Notes: generated by a model from the letters alone, not told the origin. A DNA stretch of 64,000 nt from Absidia repens (GCA_002105175.1 MCGE01000003.1:1871001-1935000), one strand, 5' to 3'; counted from the first letter of the stretch, positions 38,401 to 49,408 are shown. Numbers and translations: made by a program.

Positions 38401-39138
38401 CTGAAACATGCCGCTGATTACAATCGAATTGCTATTCATGGAACGTTGTTATGTTACTATGCTAGGTGTCAAAACTATGACTTGTCAAGGCGTCATACTA
38501 AAAATTTAGTAGCTATACTTCCATCATTGACTGTAACTCGTAAGTAAATTCACAAATCCACCGCCTAAATCATAACCCTCATATCCCCACTTTTGTTTTT
38601 ATATAGCGAATATCTTCCCTATTTTTGGTCTTATTTTTGCAACCATGGGCCTATATTGTATGGTCGAGGATGAGCAGGTGGAATTGGTGACAACAGAAGA
38701 TACCAAGAACTATGATCGATTTATTCTCGGCATTGCCAGGCTGAACCATGCCTTCCAACAAGTCAAGTTTTGGGAATTCACTCAACCCTGTCTTTATCTT
38801 GCACGAGCTCTACCTTACATCAGCACAGGGCGCACGGTGGAAGGATACATGGTAAGACCACTGATACAAAACTATTTAAATGGTACGACTGACTGATTTT
38901 CTGATGCTAGGTGCTTCGACACGGTATCTACGAAATGCATTTTATTCAAGAAATCCGATTTCTGAAAGCGTATTATTGGGCATGTATGGGTAAATATGCA
39001 TTCACACCGAGGGACCGCATCGATTGGACAGAACGAGCAAAAACTGATTTAGATGCCCTTGATATCCCATCTGCTGCCTACATAAACCCTGATCCTGAAA
39101 AGTCGTTTAATTTGGGAAATACCTCCCCTTCGGATTAG
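32451..39138 (+). CDS. Soluble-type (ADCY10-like) adenylyl cyclase with two cyclase domains, NTPase and TPR-like region
   Basis: Sixteen exons give 1797 residues. Cyclase domain C1 begins GVVLMVDVVGFSAL and continues GGDVVKFLGDAVLVCF; the two metal-binding Asp are D38 and D88, as in human soluble adenylyl cyclase. C1 contains a long Ser/Asn/Asp-rich insert before AICGPAVEALESVLS and AGEMCITPSAFDL. Domain C2 (FRDVTIMFVSLGKL, ATLLAVFGLPPLSHEREAIF, FSIALSTGTIFNSVLPQG, IAGDTIILAVRML) is the degenerate half. Then comes a STAND-like NTPase: P-loop ISGPSGVGKSFF near residue 760 and Walker B IVLICDDVQW. A long helical C-terminus with repeats follows (YYLEALADLNIRSYLLPEAT, GRIHQSDIYRRLGVC). No LRR, PP2C or transmembrane segment is present, so it is not the Cyr1 type. 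Expected product: cAMP, probably bicarbonate/Ca-responsive in the cytosol. Exon 3 is 11 nt (32767-32777). Confidence 0.93.
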
Positions 39139-39629
39139 CTTATATTATTTACTATTATTTACTATTATTATTATTATTATTGTCATCTATAACACTTCTT
39201 ATTTCTATTATTTTACACCTGCATAGTCTATCATTATTCATTTTTTTTTCTTTACTATCATTCCCCTCCTCCCTAGCCTTTGTTTTATTATTCATATTAT
39301 TATACTTTGTATTCAAAAACCCTCTTTAACTGGTTTAAAAAGGAAATTGGAAAACTATTCTCATCTTATTAATAAACACGTCTCATTATTTATCTAATTG
39401 TTTTTTGTTTTAGTTTAACTTGTTTTTGTTGTTAATCATGATGCTGCGGGTAAGATGGGATTCCCTCTCTCAGAGCGACCACAGCGTGGGTGGGTTTTCA
39501 GCTTTTCTGATCTGATAAAGCAGGAATAGAGGGGGGAGCTAGAAAGCAGGTGTTTGATGGAGCACGCGCAAAACAACTACAATGGCGACTTTTCTAACTA
39601 TACTATAGGTCAGACGATGGTTAATAAAC
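39139..39629. other. Intergenic: cyclase 3' end
   Basis: T-rich with ATT-type triplets (39140-39180) and AATAAA at about 39370. No gene is supported. Confidence 0.5.
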
Positions 39630-40345
39630 AAAATATATACTTTATTGCAGCAGAATTGGCAGATACTAAAACTAAGGAAGGGGATCATTCAAACAAGGAA
39701 GGGTTCATTTCAACAAGGAATTTAACCGGAAAGGTTCTGTTGGAGGTATTATGAGGGAGACTATTCTGAGGTTTGAATAAAGATTAATACTACTCTAAAA
39801 GGAACGTAAAGGAATGGGTGTAAAATGGGGTCTTGAATATTGTCCATGGGGTGACTTTTTTTTTGTTTTTTTATTGAAACACAACAAACAATCAAAACAC
39901 GAGTCAGATGGGATTGATTGCAAGTAAAACAAAGGAATCTATTGTTCAAAACATAAGAGACACTAATGAACCATATTTTATTGAGGGGGTGTAAAAAGAG
40001 ACATATTTTATTCAGATATAGATGCAAACTTTGGATAAGCTAACACTAAACTAAGCTAATGGAGGCTCCAAAGAGCCAATTAACGGTGCCTTCAGATCCT
40101 GGATCCAAAATGAAAGGGTTTCCCCATGCATCTTATAATCCCTTAGTTGAAAACCCTTCTAAACTAGTCCTGATATAACTCTAGGTCCAAAATCACCCCA
40201 TAGAAGTTGAATAGTGAAGAAAAAATAAAGTGATCAAAAAGAAAGAGAGGCGAAAAAATAAAATAGGCGGGAGAGAGAAAACTAAATATTTCACGTGGGC
40301 GGATTTTGAATTCTTCTGAGCTGTCTGTCATTCGGGCCTGTCATT
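39630..40345 (-). repeat. Dispersed repeat family copy R3 (long form)
   Basis: Inverted relative to R2 and nearly colinear with it over about 700 bp. CACGTG lies at 40292-40297 (minus-strand context CCGCCCACGTGAA). On plus the order is GGTTAAATT/TCCGG region (39720), TTGAACAATAGATTCC complement (39935-39955), TATTTTATTCAGATATAG (40003-40020), CTCCAAAGAGCCAATTAAC, GGTTTCCCCATGC, AACCCTTCTAAACTAGTCC. Its outer end shows a doubled TGTCATTCGGG (40327-40350). It has the same AATAAA-containing units as R2. Confidence 0.85.
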
Positions 40346-41348
40346 CGGGTGCTTTTTTCTGGAAGTTACAAAAAAGGGGATGTTGGCTTTCTTTTTTCCC
40401 AACTAACCATATACCATGCAACATGATCGACATGGTAATTTTATTTTCATGTTGGAAACCGCCACTATTCATCATCTCCCTCTTCTTTTTACTTCAAGCC
40501 ACACCATTCAATGGTAGCGCCATGGCAGCTCCTTCTTCTTTATAAAGCAGGAATCACCATTCAACATTGGTTACAACATCTTTTTTCCTTCTTCTCAAGA
40601 TAGCCACACTCTCTTCCTTTTACGCCACCTCGCCATCCCATTCATTCTACCAACCGTTGTATTGTGAAGCTCCGCTTCCTTTTAAAACAATTATAAGGAA
40701 TGTTAGGGACATGTACAGTTTTCGCACATACTCTTCTAAAAAACCCCCGGATTTAAATTTTACGTACTGTCAGGAAAAAAAAAAGAAAAGAAAAGAAAAA
40801 AAGCAAGATTACTACTATTCTATTTTATTCTTATTTCTTTTTTTTTTTTTTTTTTTTGGACATCATCATCGTATTATTAATCTTATTATGGTATAAAACT
40901 CCATCCCATTCATTCGAGATTTACCAGCATCTGAAATGTACTATCATTATTATTGATATTATTCTTTTTTCTAGTACCGCTACATATCCCTTTCAGATTT
41001 TATTTTCATTACCCTCTTTTCCTTATCACTGCTTATTATTTTATTATCGTTTCATTACCTTTTTTTCCTATTCTTTGCTAATTAACAATAAAAAAAGACC
41101 TTTGTAACAATTTATATGTAATTATGCTGTGTAGTAATGTGATTTATGTGTGCATATGTGGATATTATTTATTCATACTGTATAGTACTTAGCTTATATA
41201 TATATGAAATGTAAAGCGGTGGATAATCGCGAATTGCACGGTTTAAATTTTTGTGTTCTTCTTATAGCCATACTGTCTCGGTACATTATAATCGTTGCTC
41301 TCTCCCTATCTCTTTTTTTTTTTTTTTTTGTTTTTTTTTGTTTAATAT

Positions 41349-41445
41349 ATGAGAGTACTGTACGTGCAGAATGAGTACGTGAAAGGTTATAACAAACTCC
41401 AGATTTTTCAAAGAGTACGTGCAAAAATTGTACGTGTTCATAACA
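41349..41445 (+). repeat. Imperfect tandem repeat with four TACGTG motifs
   Basis: Two diverged units, each with a GAGTAC start, a GTACGTGCA core, a second TACGTG and an ATAACAA end, lie at about 41349-41395 and 41411-41445. No coding role is apparent. Confidence 0.55.
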
Positions 41446-41589
41446 ATTCCCCATATTTTTTACTGCTATTCTATCTATTATCACACTTTATTATATTCCC
41501 GCACACTATAGCAAAAACATATAAATGCCACACATTTTTTATATCAAATAAACGCTCTGGCGCTTCGCTGGAGCTTTTGGAAATCTTTC

Positions 41590-41680
41590 GATTTATTGGG
41601 TGTCACGGTTTTTTATTAAAGTGTGGGTTTTGATGGGATAGGATTAAAGCCTCCACCATTTCGCTGTTTGGTGGACAGCC
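41590..41680 (+). repeat. Direct repeat member D1
   Basis: AAGTGTGGGTTTTGATGGGA (about 41619) followed by TRGGAT..AAG and a GTGGACAG-type end recurs at about 42548 as D2. The upstream TATTGGGTGTCA/CTACTGGGTGGCA also aligns. The two members are about 930 bp apart in the same orientation and enclose degenerate repeat copy R4. Confidence 0.65.
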
Positions 41681-41904
41681 CCGTGGGGCCTAACAGTCGT
41701 GCTCAGCGCGTCGTCAATGGGGGGTTTTTTTTTTGTGTGCTGAAATAATAGCTTTTCTGAAAGGCGTCGGAGAGATTAGAGTTTGATTATGTAGGGGGGG
41801 TTGCAACTGCCTTTCTACTGGGAAGGTAAAACGAATTATGCACTATGGTAATTATGGCGATTGCACCTTCATTTAATTTTTATTTGCATTTCCCTGCTTT
41901 TTTG

Positions 41905-42245
41905 ACATAAAAAAAAAAGGCTGGATGGTTCAGGCTCCGCATTTTGCTTTCTATTTTTTTGGCTCCCCCCCCCTTTTTTTTTTTCTCTCTCTCCTTCTTT
42001 CTTTTTATTTTTTTCCCATCATGATAGTCTGAATGATATGATGGCAAGGCTCATTGGGATACTGGTGATCTAGGATCTTGAATTAGGGGCGTTTTAAAAA
42101 ACGCAAAACAAACATCATGACGAAACGCTTTCATTTTGGATGTAGGATTTGGGAATGTCAGTAGATTAGTATCATGGAATCGTCATTAGCTTAGTAATAG
42201 TTTGTCATCGTTTGTATCTACCTCTGAATAAATATGCTCTTTTTT
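41905..42245 (+). repeat. Dispersed repeat family copy R4 (degenerate)
   Basis: GATCTAGGATCTTGAATTAG (42068), CGCTTTCATTTTGGATGTAG (42126), CATTAGCTTAGTAATAGTTT and TATCTACCTCTGAATAAATATG (42216 on) follow the family order. The CACGTG site and the GTTTAGAAGGG block are lost. It is the most diverged copy. Confidence 0.65.
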
Positions 42246-42519
42246 TTGTAATTATTTTTTCTGTTGTACGTTTACATGGCTTCATCGAATGTGTATTACA
42301 TATGCATAGAAAAAAAAGTTTGTCTACAGTATATATATATATATATATATATGAAAAGGAACGGATTGGGTATTATGGAGACTGATTCCACCAACTCTAT
42401 ACGTTTGTGCGTAGAAAAGAAAACAGTGAGGCATTTGTGTAAAAAAACAGCTATTACAGTGTATTCTGTTGTGGTGAGATATATCGAAGAGCAAAGTTGA
42501 GAATACTGTAGTATTAATT

Positions 42520-42615
42520 ATGTAGCTACTGGGTGGCAGGGCATTTCTGAAGTGTGGGTTTTGATGGGATGGGATGGAAGACTCGGTGATTTGGCACTGT
42601 GGGTGGGCAGTGATT
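42520..42615 (+). repeat. Direct repeat member D2
   Basis: Partner of D1 (41590-41680). It shares CTGGGTGGCA-like and AAGTGTGGGTTTTGATGGGA blocks and ends in GTGGGCAGTG. Confidence 0.65.
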
Positions 42616-43673
42616 GAGAAAAAAATGATGGGCGGCTCCTATGGTGGGCAGAGCCGCTCTGCCATCAGTGATGATGAACATTCGTTTACATAGCTTTGTT
42701 ATTCCTCCTGCGCGTAGCTTACTTGAAACAATCCCCTCTTTAGATTTTAGATTGTTTTATTTTTCTTTTACCCGAAATAAATTAGACATTATTATTTATA
42801 CAGTATTGTTATATTATTAAATGGAATAGGACTTGCTATCAAGTATTGTGAAACTTTTGGATCATTATTTATTTCTATTCAAATGTATTGTCTTATTTAT
42901 ATTGATGTGATGGTATGTGGGCATGTAAAAAAGGGGTGACGAATATGATAGGAATTCGTGTAGTGGGCATTCGGCATCTGAATTACGTATTATTGAATGA
43001 TCGCATGTGCATGAACGAAGGTATAGGGATAAATATGAATGTACATATATGAAAAGATATATGGTAGATGGAATGATAGGTGAATGTTTTGGTATACAAC
43101 ATTAACCACATCACTAATAAAAGGACTATTGATTCACATCAAATAAAAGCAATCAATATTCTCATTTTATTTTCGACTTTCTATTTTTTTTATTTCATAA
43201 CAGAATAATCTTTAACTCAAGTTAGTTTCTACCAAAAACACAATAATATATATTGTGTTCTACCACTAGTCCATGCATATATTTAACTACTGTATCTTGT
43301 GAAATGGCAATCTATATCATTTTATTAAAAAGAACAACTGTTAAAAATCAATTACTAAAATTAGAAATACCATTCCGGCCTTTAATTTCCGTCCACTAAA
43401 ATCTTCCAATATTGTTAGTAGATCCATGAACGTGTACAAGACAAATATAATCATCTACTTCACTATATCGAAGATACCTCCAATAATATTGATAAGTATT
43501 TAAAGCTTCCAAGAAATGAAAAATTTTCAATCATAAACTTAATGAAATTTCAGTCAGACCCAAAACGAAGGAAGCAACCGTCAAAACAAAAATGGTCATT
43601 ACACAGGCTTCGGAGCTTAAAGCGGTAAAAAAAGTTTGGGCTCCGCTCGCACTGCCCCCTGGGTCATTTTGGT

Positions 43674-43710
43674 AAAAGCGCGGCGTAGCCGCGCCTCTCC
43701 CGGCGCTTTT
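43674..43710. repeat. GC-rich nested inverted repeat
   Basis: GCGCGGC-GTA-GCCGCGC at 43678-43694 can form a 7-bp stem with a 3-nt loop. The outer arms AAAAGCGC (43674-43681) and GCGCTTTT (43703-43710) are also complementary, giving an alternative longer fold. A T run follows. It may be the folded end of a mobile element or a structured RNA. Confidence 0.6.
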
Positions 43711-44309
43711 TTAGCGGATTTCCATGTTTTTTTTAGCGGTATGGAGGGGTATTTCTGTGTGTGTATGGGGATATTGGATGGGGAAAAAAAAAAAAAATGG
43801 TATGAATAGAAGGAGTATGTGACTAGAAAGCGGATCCAAGCAAACGTGGATGTCCAAGTATGTGTGTGGTTGAATGGTGGGCAATAATGTAGAGGCGGTT
43901 ATTATGGCTGTAGGCTTTAGCTGTGAGCTTATAGGCGTAAACTTTAGAGCATTGTGCAATTAATTGTATGAGAGATGGATGGTTGGTTTGGTGGCAAAAA
44001 ATGATTGTATAATATTTCTGCACTAAATAGCGGCTGACCCAGGAGGCTGTCGACGTTGATGTCTATGAAAAGATAAGAGATCCACCATGTTGAAGCTGGA
44101 TCACGTAAAAAGAATTGATAAGCAAAAAAGAAAAGTGGGTGGTCAATTTTTGTTTTTTTGTTTTTGTTGCAAGAGAGGGAGATTTTTTTATGTGGCATAC
44201 AATGGATAGTTACGTATATGTCTTGGGGTTTTGACTTTTCAGACTAGTTATTTGGTCACCGTATAAGGGATATTTCCACTTTGTTATCGGAAATGATCCT
44301 CCCTGACAA

Positions 44310-44725
44310 TAACCACAGAAAATGTTTTAAATCCCGCACATAGAAATTTATGACCCTTTTTTTTTTTGTGCCCTTTTTCTTCTTTTTTCTTCATCATTCA
44401 ACCTTTATGGGATTACGTTGGACTTAGAATAGTATCAGGACTAATTCAAAAGGGGTTTCAGATCAGGATAGCACGATGCATGAGGAAACTCTTTCATTTT
44501 GGATCTAGGATTTGGGACCAACATTAGTTGGCTTTGTGGAGTCTTCATTGGCCACCTTTAGTGTTAGTTTGTCCATAGCCTTCTCTATATCTCAATAAAA
44601 TATGTCTCTTTATACATACTTTAATGAAAAAGGTCCCATTGATTTGTTTCACGTCTTCCACATAGATCCCTATTTGCTACCACCCTTTTAGTTTGGTGTT
44701 GACAGTTGTCATGCTTCAATAAAAT
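44310..44725 (+). repeat. Dispersed repeat family copy R5
   Basis: AAATCCCGCACAT at about 44330 (the CACGTG is mutated here), TCATTCAACCTTTATGGGAT (44392), TATCAGGACTAATTCAAAAG, CATTTTGGATCTAGGATTTG (44493), TTAGTTGGCTTTGTGGAG and ATCTCAATAAAATATGTCTC (44589). Two further CTTCAATAAAA-type units follow, and TGTTGACAGTTG is shared with R6. Confidence 0.8.
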
Positions 44726-45777
44726 AAATCCATTTATGAAATTTCTCATGACCTGCCTTCATTAAACAGTATATTAGATATCTTTTTACAATCGTTTCTT
44801 GGATAATTATTGACCGTTCTTTAAATCCCCCAATACCCTGCCTCATACTCTCTCCGATAAATCCCTTGTAGTGTATTTGATGCGTGTTGCTGGCGTGGGT
44901 TACGTCTGGGCGATGTATTTGGCGTCTTTATTGTTTTTAATGTCTGTTGTTAGTATTTAGGGCACTCTGAATGAAGGTATTGGGGAAAATGAGGATCTTT
45001 GGTTGATATTTTTAGATTTTTTACGAGCTACGATTTTCATTACATCATGGCATTAGTCTTAGTACCCTCTTCACTTTCCGTTATAGATTGCAGTCCGCTT
45101 TTAGACAAACGTACCAAACGTAGAACCTCATTGAATAAAGAACAGTGAATGCGTCATATATAGTGCAGTTCTTTGCATGTGATGTATTTTTTTTTTTGAA
45201 AAGCTGCTGAAGTGCGTATACTTTACCAACTTCAATGAATAGATGATACTGTACGTTTTGTTGATAGTATGTTGTCGTGGGTGTCTTACGGACGCTTGTC
45301 ACTGGCCTGGGACTGCTCCTACAATGCTCGTTTGGCGGTTTCAATACTTATTATCACTTTTTTGATGCATATTGGCGATTAATGGGTTGGATTGTCGGTA
45401 TATTCTATCTTCTGACAGGTGTTGAAAATTTCCACACTTTTTGTATACAGTAAGGAAACTAACTATCAAGGAGTTGAACATCCAACAGAAAAAAAAACAG
45501 TGCTGCTTCAAGTAAAACTATGATGTGTTCACAATTTTGGCATATCGTATTATCATAAAATAGAATGATTGGACAAAGCTTTTTATTCAAAAAAAAATCA
45601 GCATAGACAATTCAAGCAAGTAAATAGAGACAAAATTGATGATACAATAATATGAGTTTTATTGAAATATAAAAGACAAATAGAATAAATGGAGGATGGA
45701 TAAAATAACTAGTTTAAATAATAGTGGAAAAAATAAATATATAGGGGAGGGGAGTGTGTATAGCCTCAATGCTAAAT
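44726..45777. other. Intergenic, no gene seen
   Basis: AT-rich DNA downstream of R5, ending in the A-rich 3' flank of the rhodanese gene. No coherent reading frame, RNA gene or repeat was recognised apart from scattered TACTGTA motifs. Confidence 0.5.
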
Positions 45778-46541
45778 CTAAGACGACTTGGTTTTGTCAG
45801 CATAATCGGCATAGCTGCCTTTGTAATTTTGAATCCTACCAATAAAGAAAAAAAAAAAACCACAAAGACGATCAGTCAAGCGTGATTCACACGCAGACAC
45901 ATCCCGTTGATACTTACTTTTGATATCCAATTTGAGACAAATAGTCAGCAGCCTTTGCACTTCGGATCCCAGCTTGACAATAGACAATCACCTTATCATT
46001 CGCCTGAGGTTTTGGGAAGCCAAATTCAGCCTCAAAGTCATCCTCAGTGAGGCCCCAAGCTTGCTGAAATTTACTCTATATAATCAATGTCAGATGTCTG
46101 TAGGTACGCCAGTCATTTTAACACCTTCACTACACGGACACTCATACACACACTTACCAATGGTACGTTGTTTGCTGTAGGAATATATCCTTGCATCAAT
46201 TCACCTTTTTCTCGAACATCGATTAAGCGATATTCCTATAAAAACATGTCAATATATATATATATATAATAAGTGAGTTCGTTCTGCATATTCACGTTGA
46301 CTACTGTTATTCTTGTACTTACCTTGCTTTGGTTCTTGATAATGGACTGGATATCGTCAAAGTCTACCACGGTGGAGGATGGTTCAGTGGAATATGCGCG
46401 GCGCACCATGGGAATAATGGCAGATGGTCTAGTCACAGTAGCAGCTGCCATGTTCAAGCGCGCATAGGACAACTTGTTCAAGTTGTTTTGGACTTGAATA
46501 TGCTTAGAAAATCGTAAAGCAGAAGTGAAGAATTTTGACAT
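45778..46541 (-). CDS. Single-domain rhodanese (thiosulfate sulfurtransferase), probably mitochondrial
   Basis: Four exons give 170 residues. The N-terminus MSKFFTSALRFSKHIQ, rich in Ser/Arg/Lys and low in acid, looks like a mitochondrial presequence (about 50 residues to RRAYSTE). The rhodanese domain follows: VVDFDDIQSIIKNQSK, EYRLIDVREKGELMQGYIPT, NNVPLSKFQQAWG, FGFPKPQANDKVIVY, then the active loop CQAGIRS with catalytic C132, and SAKAADYLSQIGYQ. It is close to the fungal/insect small rhodaneses annotated as Hsp67B2-like. It transfers sulfane sulfur to a thiophilic acceptor. The start at 46541 is preferred; an upstream in-frame ATG would add a Phe-rich stretch encoded by an A-tract. It is divergent from DSK2. 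Confidence 0.91.
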
Positions 46542-46738
46542 GAGAGAAAGATGACACAGGCAAAAGAAAAAAAAAAAAAAAGAATTCATATGACACACCT
46601 TTTTGTATTTTTGGGAAGTGTCGGTATTTGAAAATGGAATTTTTTGTTCAACAAAACAGGACAACATTCTCTTTCTCTGTCCTTCTTTTTCTTTCTTTAT
46701 TTCTTTATTACGTTATACATATTTTCCACTTGCTTTTC
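46542..46738. promoter_or_regulatory. Shared divergent promoter, rhodanese / DSK2
   Basis: 197 bp separate the two start codons. It contains an A tract at 46566-46583 and a pyrimidine-rich stretch at 46670-46710 on the DSK2 side. Both promoters must overlap here. Confidence 0.7.
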
Positions 46739-48259
46739 ATGGGTGAAACTATTACAATTAAAGTCAGGCCATCCAATGGAGTCATATTTAATGTCGAATT
46801 TGACGCTGACTGCACTGTTTTCCAACTGAAAGAAAAGGTCGGTGAAAAGATGGATGGAACATCTGCGTCGTTGCTCAAGCTGGTGTATTCTGGTCGCATC
46901 CTCAAAGATGACGATATCTGCAGCTCATATAGTAAGTAAATTACGCAAAACTTATGTTATTGGTTACTCACTACATATATATGTTATTCTTGTAATAGAA
47001 CTCGCTACTGGTCATACCCTTCATGTGGTGAAATCAAAAGGATCGTCATCGTCGTCGTCGCCGTCTCCATCGTCTGCAACAAAGTCACCCGAAACTGCTG
47101 TAAAATCACCAACGACTACCGGAACTAATACCAGTACCCCTGTCATCTCCTCCGCCCCAGGTGTTTCTTCCAATACATCTACCACAACTACCCGCTCTAC
47201 GCCTCCTGCTCCATTCCCTGCTCCTCCTAGTATGGGCAATGGTATGTCTGGTATGTCTGGTATGCCGGGGATGCCACAAATGAACCCAGAAGCTATGCGA
47301 CAAATGATGGATAGTCCTATGATGCAAGGTTTATTGAATAATACAGGTAAGTTGAAGAGACATAGATGATAGGATTGTTTGTTTATCTGTTTGTTTGTTA
47401 GATTTTGTACGATCTATTATCATGAGCAATCCTCAGATGCGAACTCTTGTGGAAGAAAATCCTGAAATTGGCCATGTTATTAACAACCCTGAATTTTTAC
47501 GACAATCTATGGAAATGATGAGGTAAGGAAAGGGGAATAATAAAAAATAAAAAATAAAAAGCGAAGATGGGGAATGAATAACTAACATGATGCCTTTGTT
47601 CGTTTAGAAATCCTGAATTGATGCGGGAAGCTCAGCGTAGCAATGATCGTGCTTTGTCCAACATCGAAGTAAGTATTAATTAAAATGTTTTCCCTTTTCA
47701 CGATGTTATCAGTTAACAGTCAACGTATATATTACATTTATTTTATTGATTAGGCTTTACCTGGTGGATTCAACCATTTGAGGCGGATGTATAGTACTTT
47801 ACAAGATCCTTTAGATTCTGCTACCAGACCAAGCGATACGTCATCGGATGAAGCAAATGAACGGCTAGCAAGACAACTGAACGTGACAAGTGTACAAGGT
47901 AAAGGAACAAAAAATAGGAAATAGTACTAGTGATCTTATATGGAAATATTTTGTTTTCGTTATCTTTTAGAAAATACATTGAATACGCAAGCATTACCAA
48001 ATCCGTGGGCAGCGCCATCAACGACAAACAACACAAGCAATACCACTAGCTCCAACGCTAACGCCGCAACTCCTGCCAATCCATTTGCAGGTAAGAAGAA
48101 GACGAAAAGCATTATTGGTGCAGCCGAATACTCATCTACAACTGCTATTATCTTATCTTGAATAGCTCTTATGGGTGGCTCTGGATCAGTCCCAGGGGCT
48201 TCACCCTCTCCTTTTTCTTTCCCTTTTATGGCACCACCAAATTCTTCCAACGTAAGTGT

Positions 48260-48301
<42 letters not shown>

Positions 48302-48812
48302 AAAATCAGGACCATTATTTAAACTTGACTCATATTTATATATCTTATTTAGCCACCAAACAACGATATACCATCTCCCTTTTCAACAGGAGGTGACCAA
48401 CAACAACAACAACGTTCTGGCGGTGGGCTTCCTTTCTGGGCAGATCCAAACTTGGCAGCTCAATTACAACAAAGTATGATGATGGGTCAGCAACAATCTC
48501 AAAACAACAATAACGGTGCCTCTAATACGCCATTCATGCAAAATCTATGGGGTGGATTCAACAAGTAAGGGAGATGGGGGAATGGGTTGGTAATACAAAA
48601 AGGCAAAGATGACATATTAACTCTCTTATAATAGCAATGCTTCCGAATCGACGACACCAAGTCAACCTATGGAACCACCAGAAACACGATTCAGTTCACA
48701 AATTGGCCAATTGGAAGAAATGGGATTCTCAGAAAAACAAGCGAACATTCGCGCCTTATTGGCAACAGGCGGTAATGTGGAGGCTGCTATTGAATACTTG
48801 TTGAACCATTAG
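46739..48812 (+). CDS. DSK2: Ubiquilin / Dsk2 proteasome shuttle (UBL-STI1-UBA)
   Basis: Nine exons (46739-46931, 46999-47346, 47402-47522, 47608-47668, 47754-47898, 47971-48090, 48166-48251, 48353-48564, 48635-48812) give 487 residues. The UBL domain spans residues 3-75 (ETITIKVRPSNGVIFNVEFD, FQLKEKVGEKM, LKLVYSGRILKDDD, ATGHTLHVVKS). A Ser/Thr/Pro linker and a Met/Gly-rich patch (GMSGMSGMPGMPQMNPEAM) follow. The STI1 region is DFVRSIIMSNPQMRTLVEEN, NNPEFLRQSMEMMRNPELM and ALPGGFNHLRRMYSTLQDP. The UBA domain is at the C-terminus (IGQLEEMGFSEKQANIRALL, NVEAAIEYLLNH). Its role is to bring ubiquitylated clients to the proteasome in cytosol and nucleus. One intron contains an uninterrupted A tract of about 39 nt (48258-48297). 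Confidence 0.96.
48258..48297. repeat. Long poly(A) tract in a DSK2 intron
   Basis: About 39 uninterrupted A bases begin a few bases after the donor site of the intron before exon 8. Assembly length may be uncertain here. Confidence 0.85.
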
Positions 48813-49408
48813 ATTAGATATATTTCTTTCCTCTAGCCCCTTGTCTACGTCTTTTTGTTTTTATTATTATTATCCCTCTCACACTCCATTGAAATGTAGT
48901 TTAACGATCATTATCCTCATTACCTTCATACTCTCTATTTTTTTATTACTACTAGTTTGTCAAATACATTTCTTTATATACTATTACTTATTATCGTCTT
49001 TTGTCTCTTGCTTGAAATGTGTGATGCTGATAGGGAAAAAGGGATGATTGGGTGTATGGTACATAATCATCAGTTCATGGTATAGATGGACGGGTTAGGG
49101 TACTTTATGAAGTCATCAATATCGTATCAAATGAGTTGAGATGTCCTTCATCATCAACTTACAACATGGTTGATCGAGTTGTGACGTGAACAAGTGCATA
49201 AAAGGAAAGAATTGGAGTCAAATGTATTATATAAAGGATAGTTTATTTGTTTGAAGTTTGATGAATACGAGATTATAATAATAAAAATAAAAAAATGCTT
49301 TGACGAAAAAGTCATTGGTTTAAAGATAAACTAGGATGGATTAATAGCACCTATTCTATAGGTAAAAAAAAAAAAAAGGGGGGAGAGGGGGGAGGGGGTT
49401 TGGCAGTA
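48813..49408. other. Convergent 3' regions of DSK2 and IPP1
   Basis: No gene is supported. It contains T-rich DNA after DSK2, AATAATAAAAATAAA near 49275, and an A run followed by a G-rich stretch (49364-49400) beside the IPP1 stop. Confidence 0.6.

Larger units (their letters stand above)
40346..41904. other. Gene desert segment with small repeats
   Basis: No gene is supported. It contains a T tract at 40838-40857, an imperfect tandem repeat with GTACGTG motifs at about 41349-41445, a GCCCC-GT-GGGGC hairpin at about 41682, and one member of a direct repeat pair at about 41590-41680 (listed below). Open frames here are short, low-complexity and without family resemblance. Confidence 0.5.
42246..44309. 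other. Gene desert segment
   Basis: No gene is supported. It contains an (AT)n tract at about 42330-42352, direct repeat member D2 at about 42520-42615, and a GC-rich inverted repeat at 43674-43710, unusual in this AT-rich DNA. The remaining DNA has frequent stops in all frames. Confidence 0.5.

Noticed and set aside
40306..41107. Several ORFs of 80-110 codons in the gene desert
   Set aside because: Phe/Leu/Ile-rich translations of T-rich DNA, with no splice partners or recognisable domain.
43674..43710. Reading the GC hairpin plus T run as a bacterial-type terminator
   Set aside because: The window is eukaryotic, no transcript is known to end there, and such terminators do not act for RNA polymerase II. 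It is reported only as an inverted repeat.
46542..46667. Upstream in-frame ATG extending the rhodanese N-terminus
   Set aside because: The extension is a poly-Phe stretch encoded by the complement of an A tract and would leave almost no divergent promoter.
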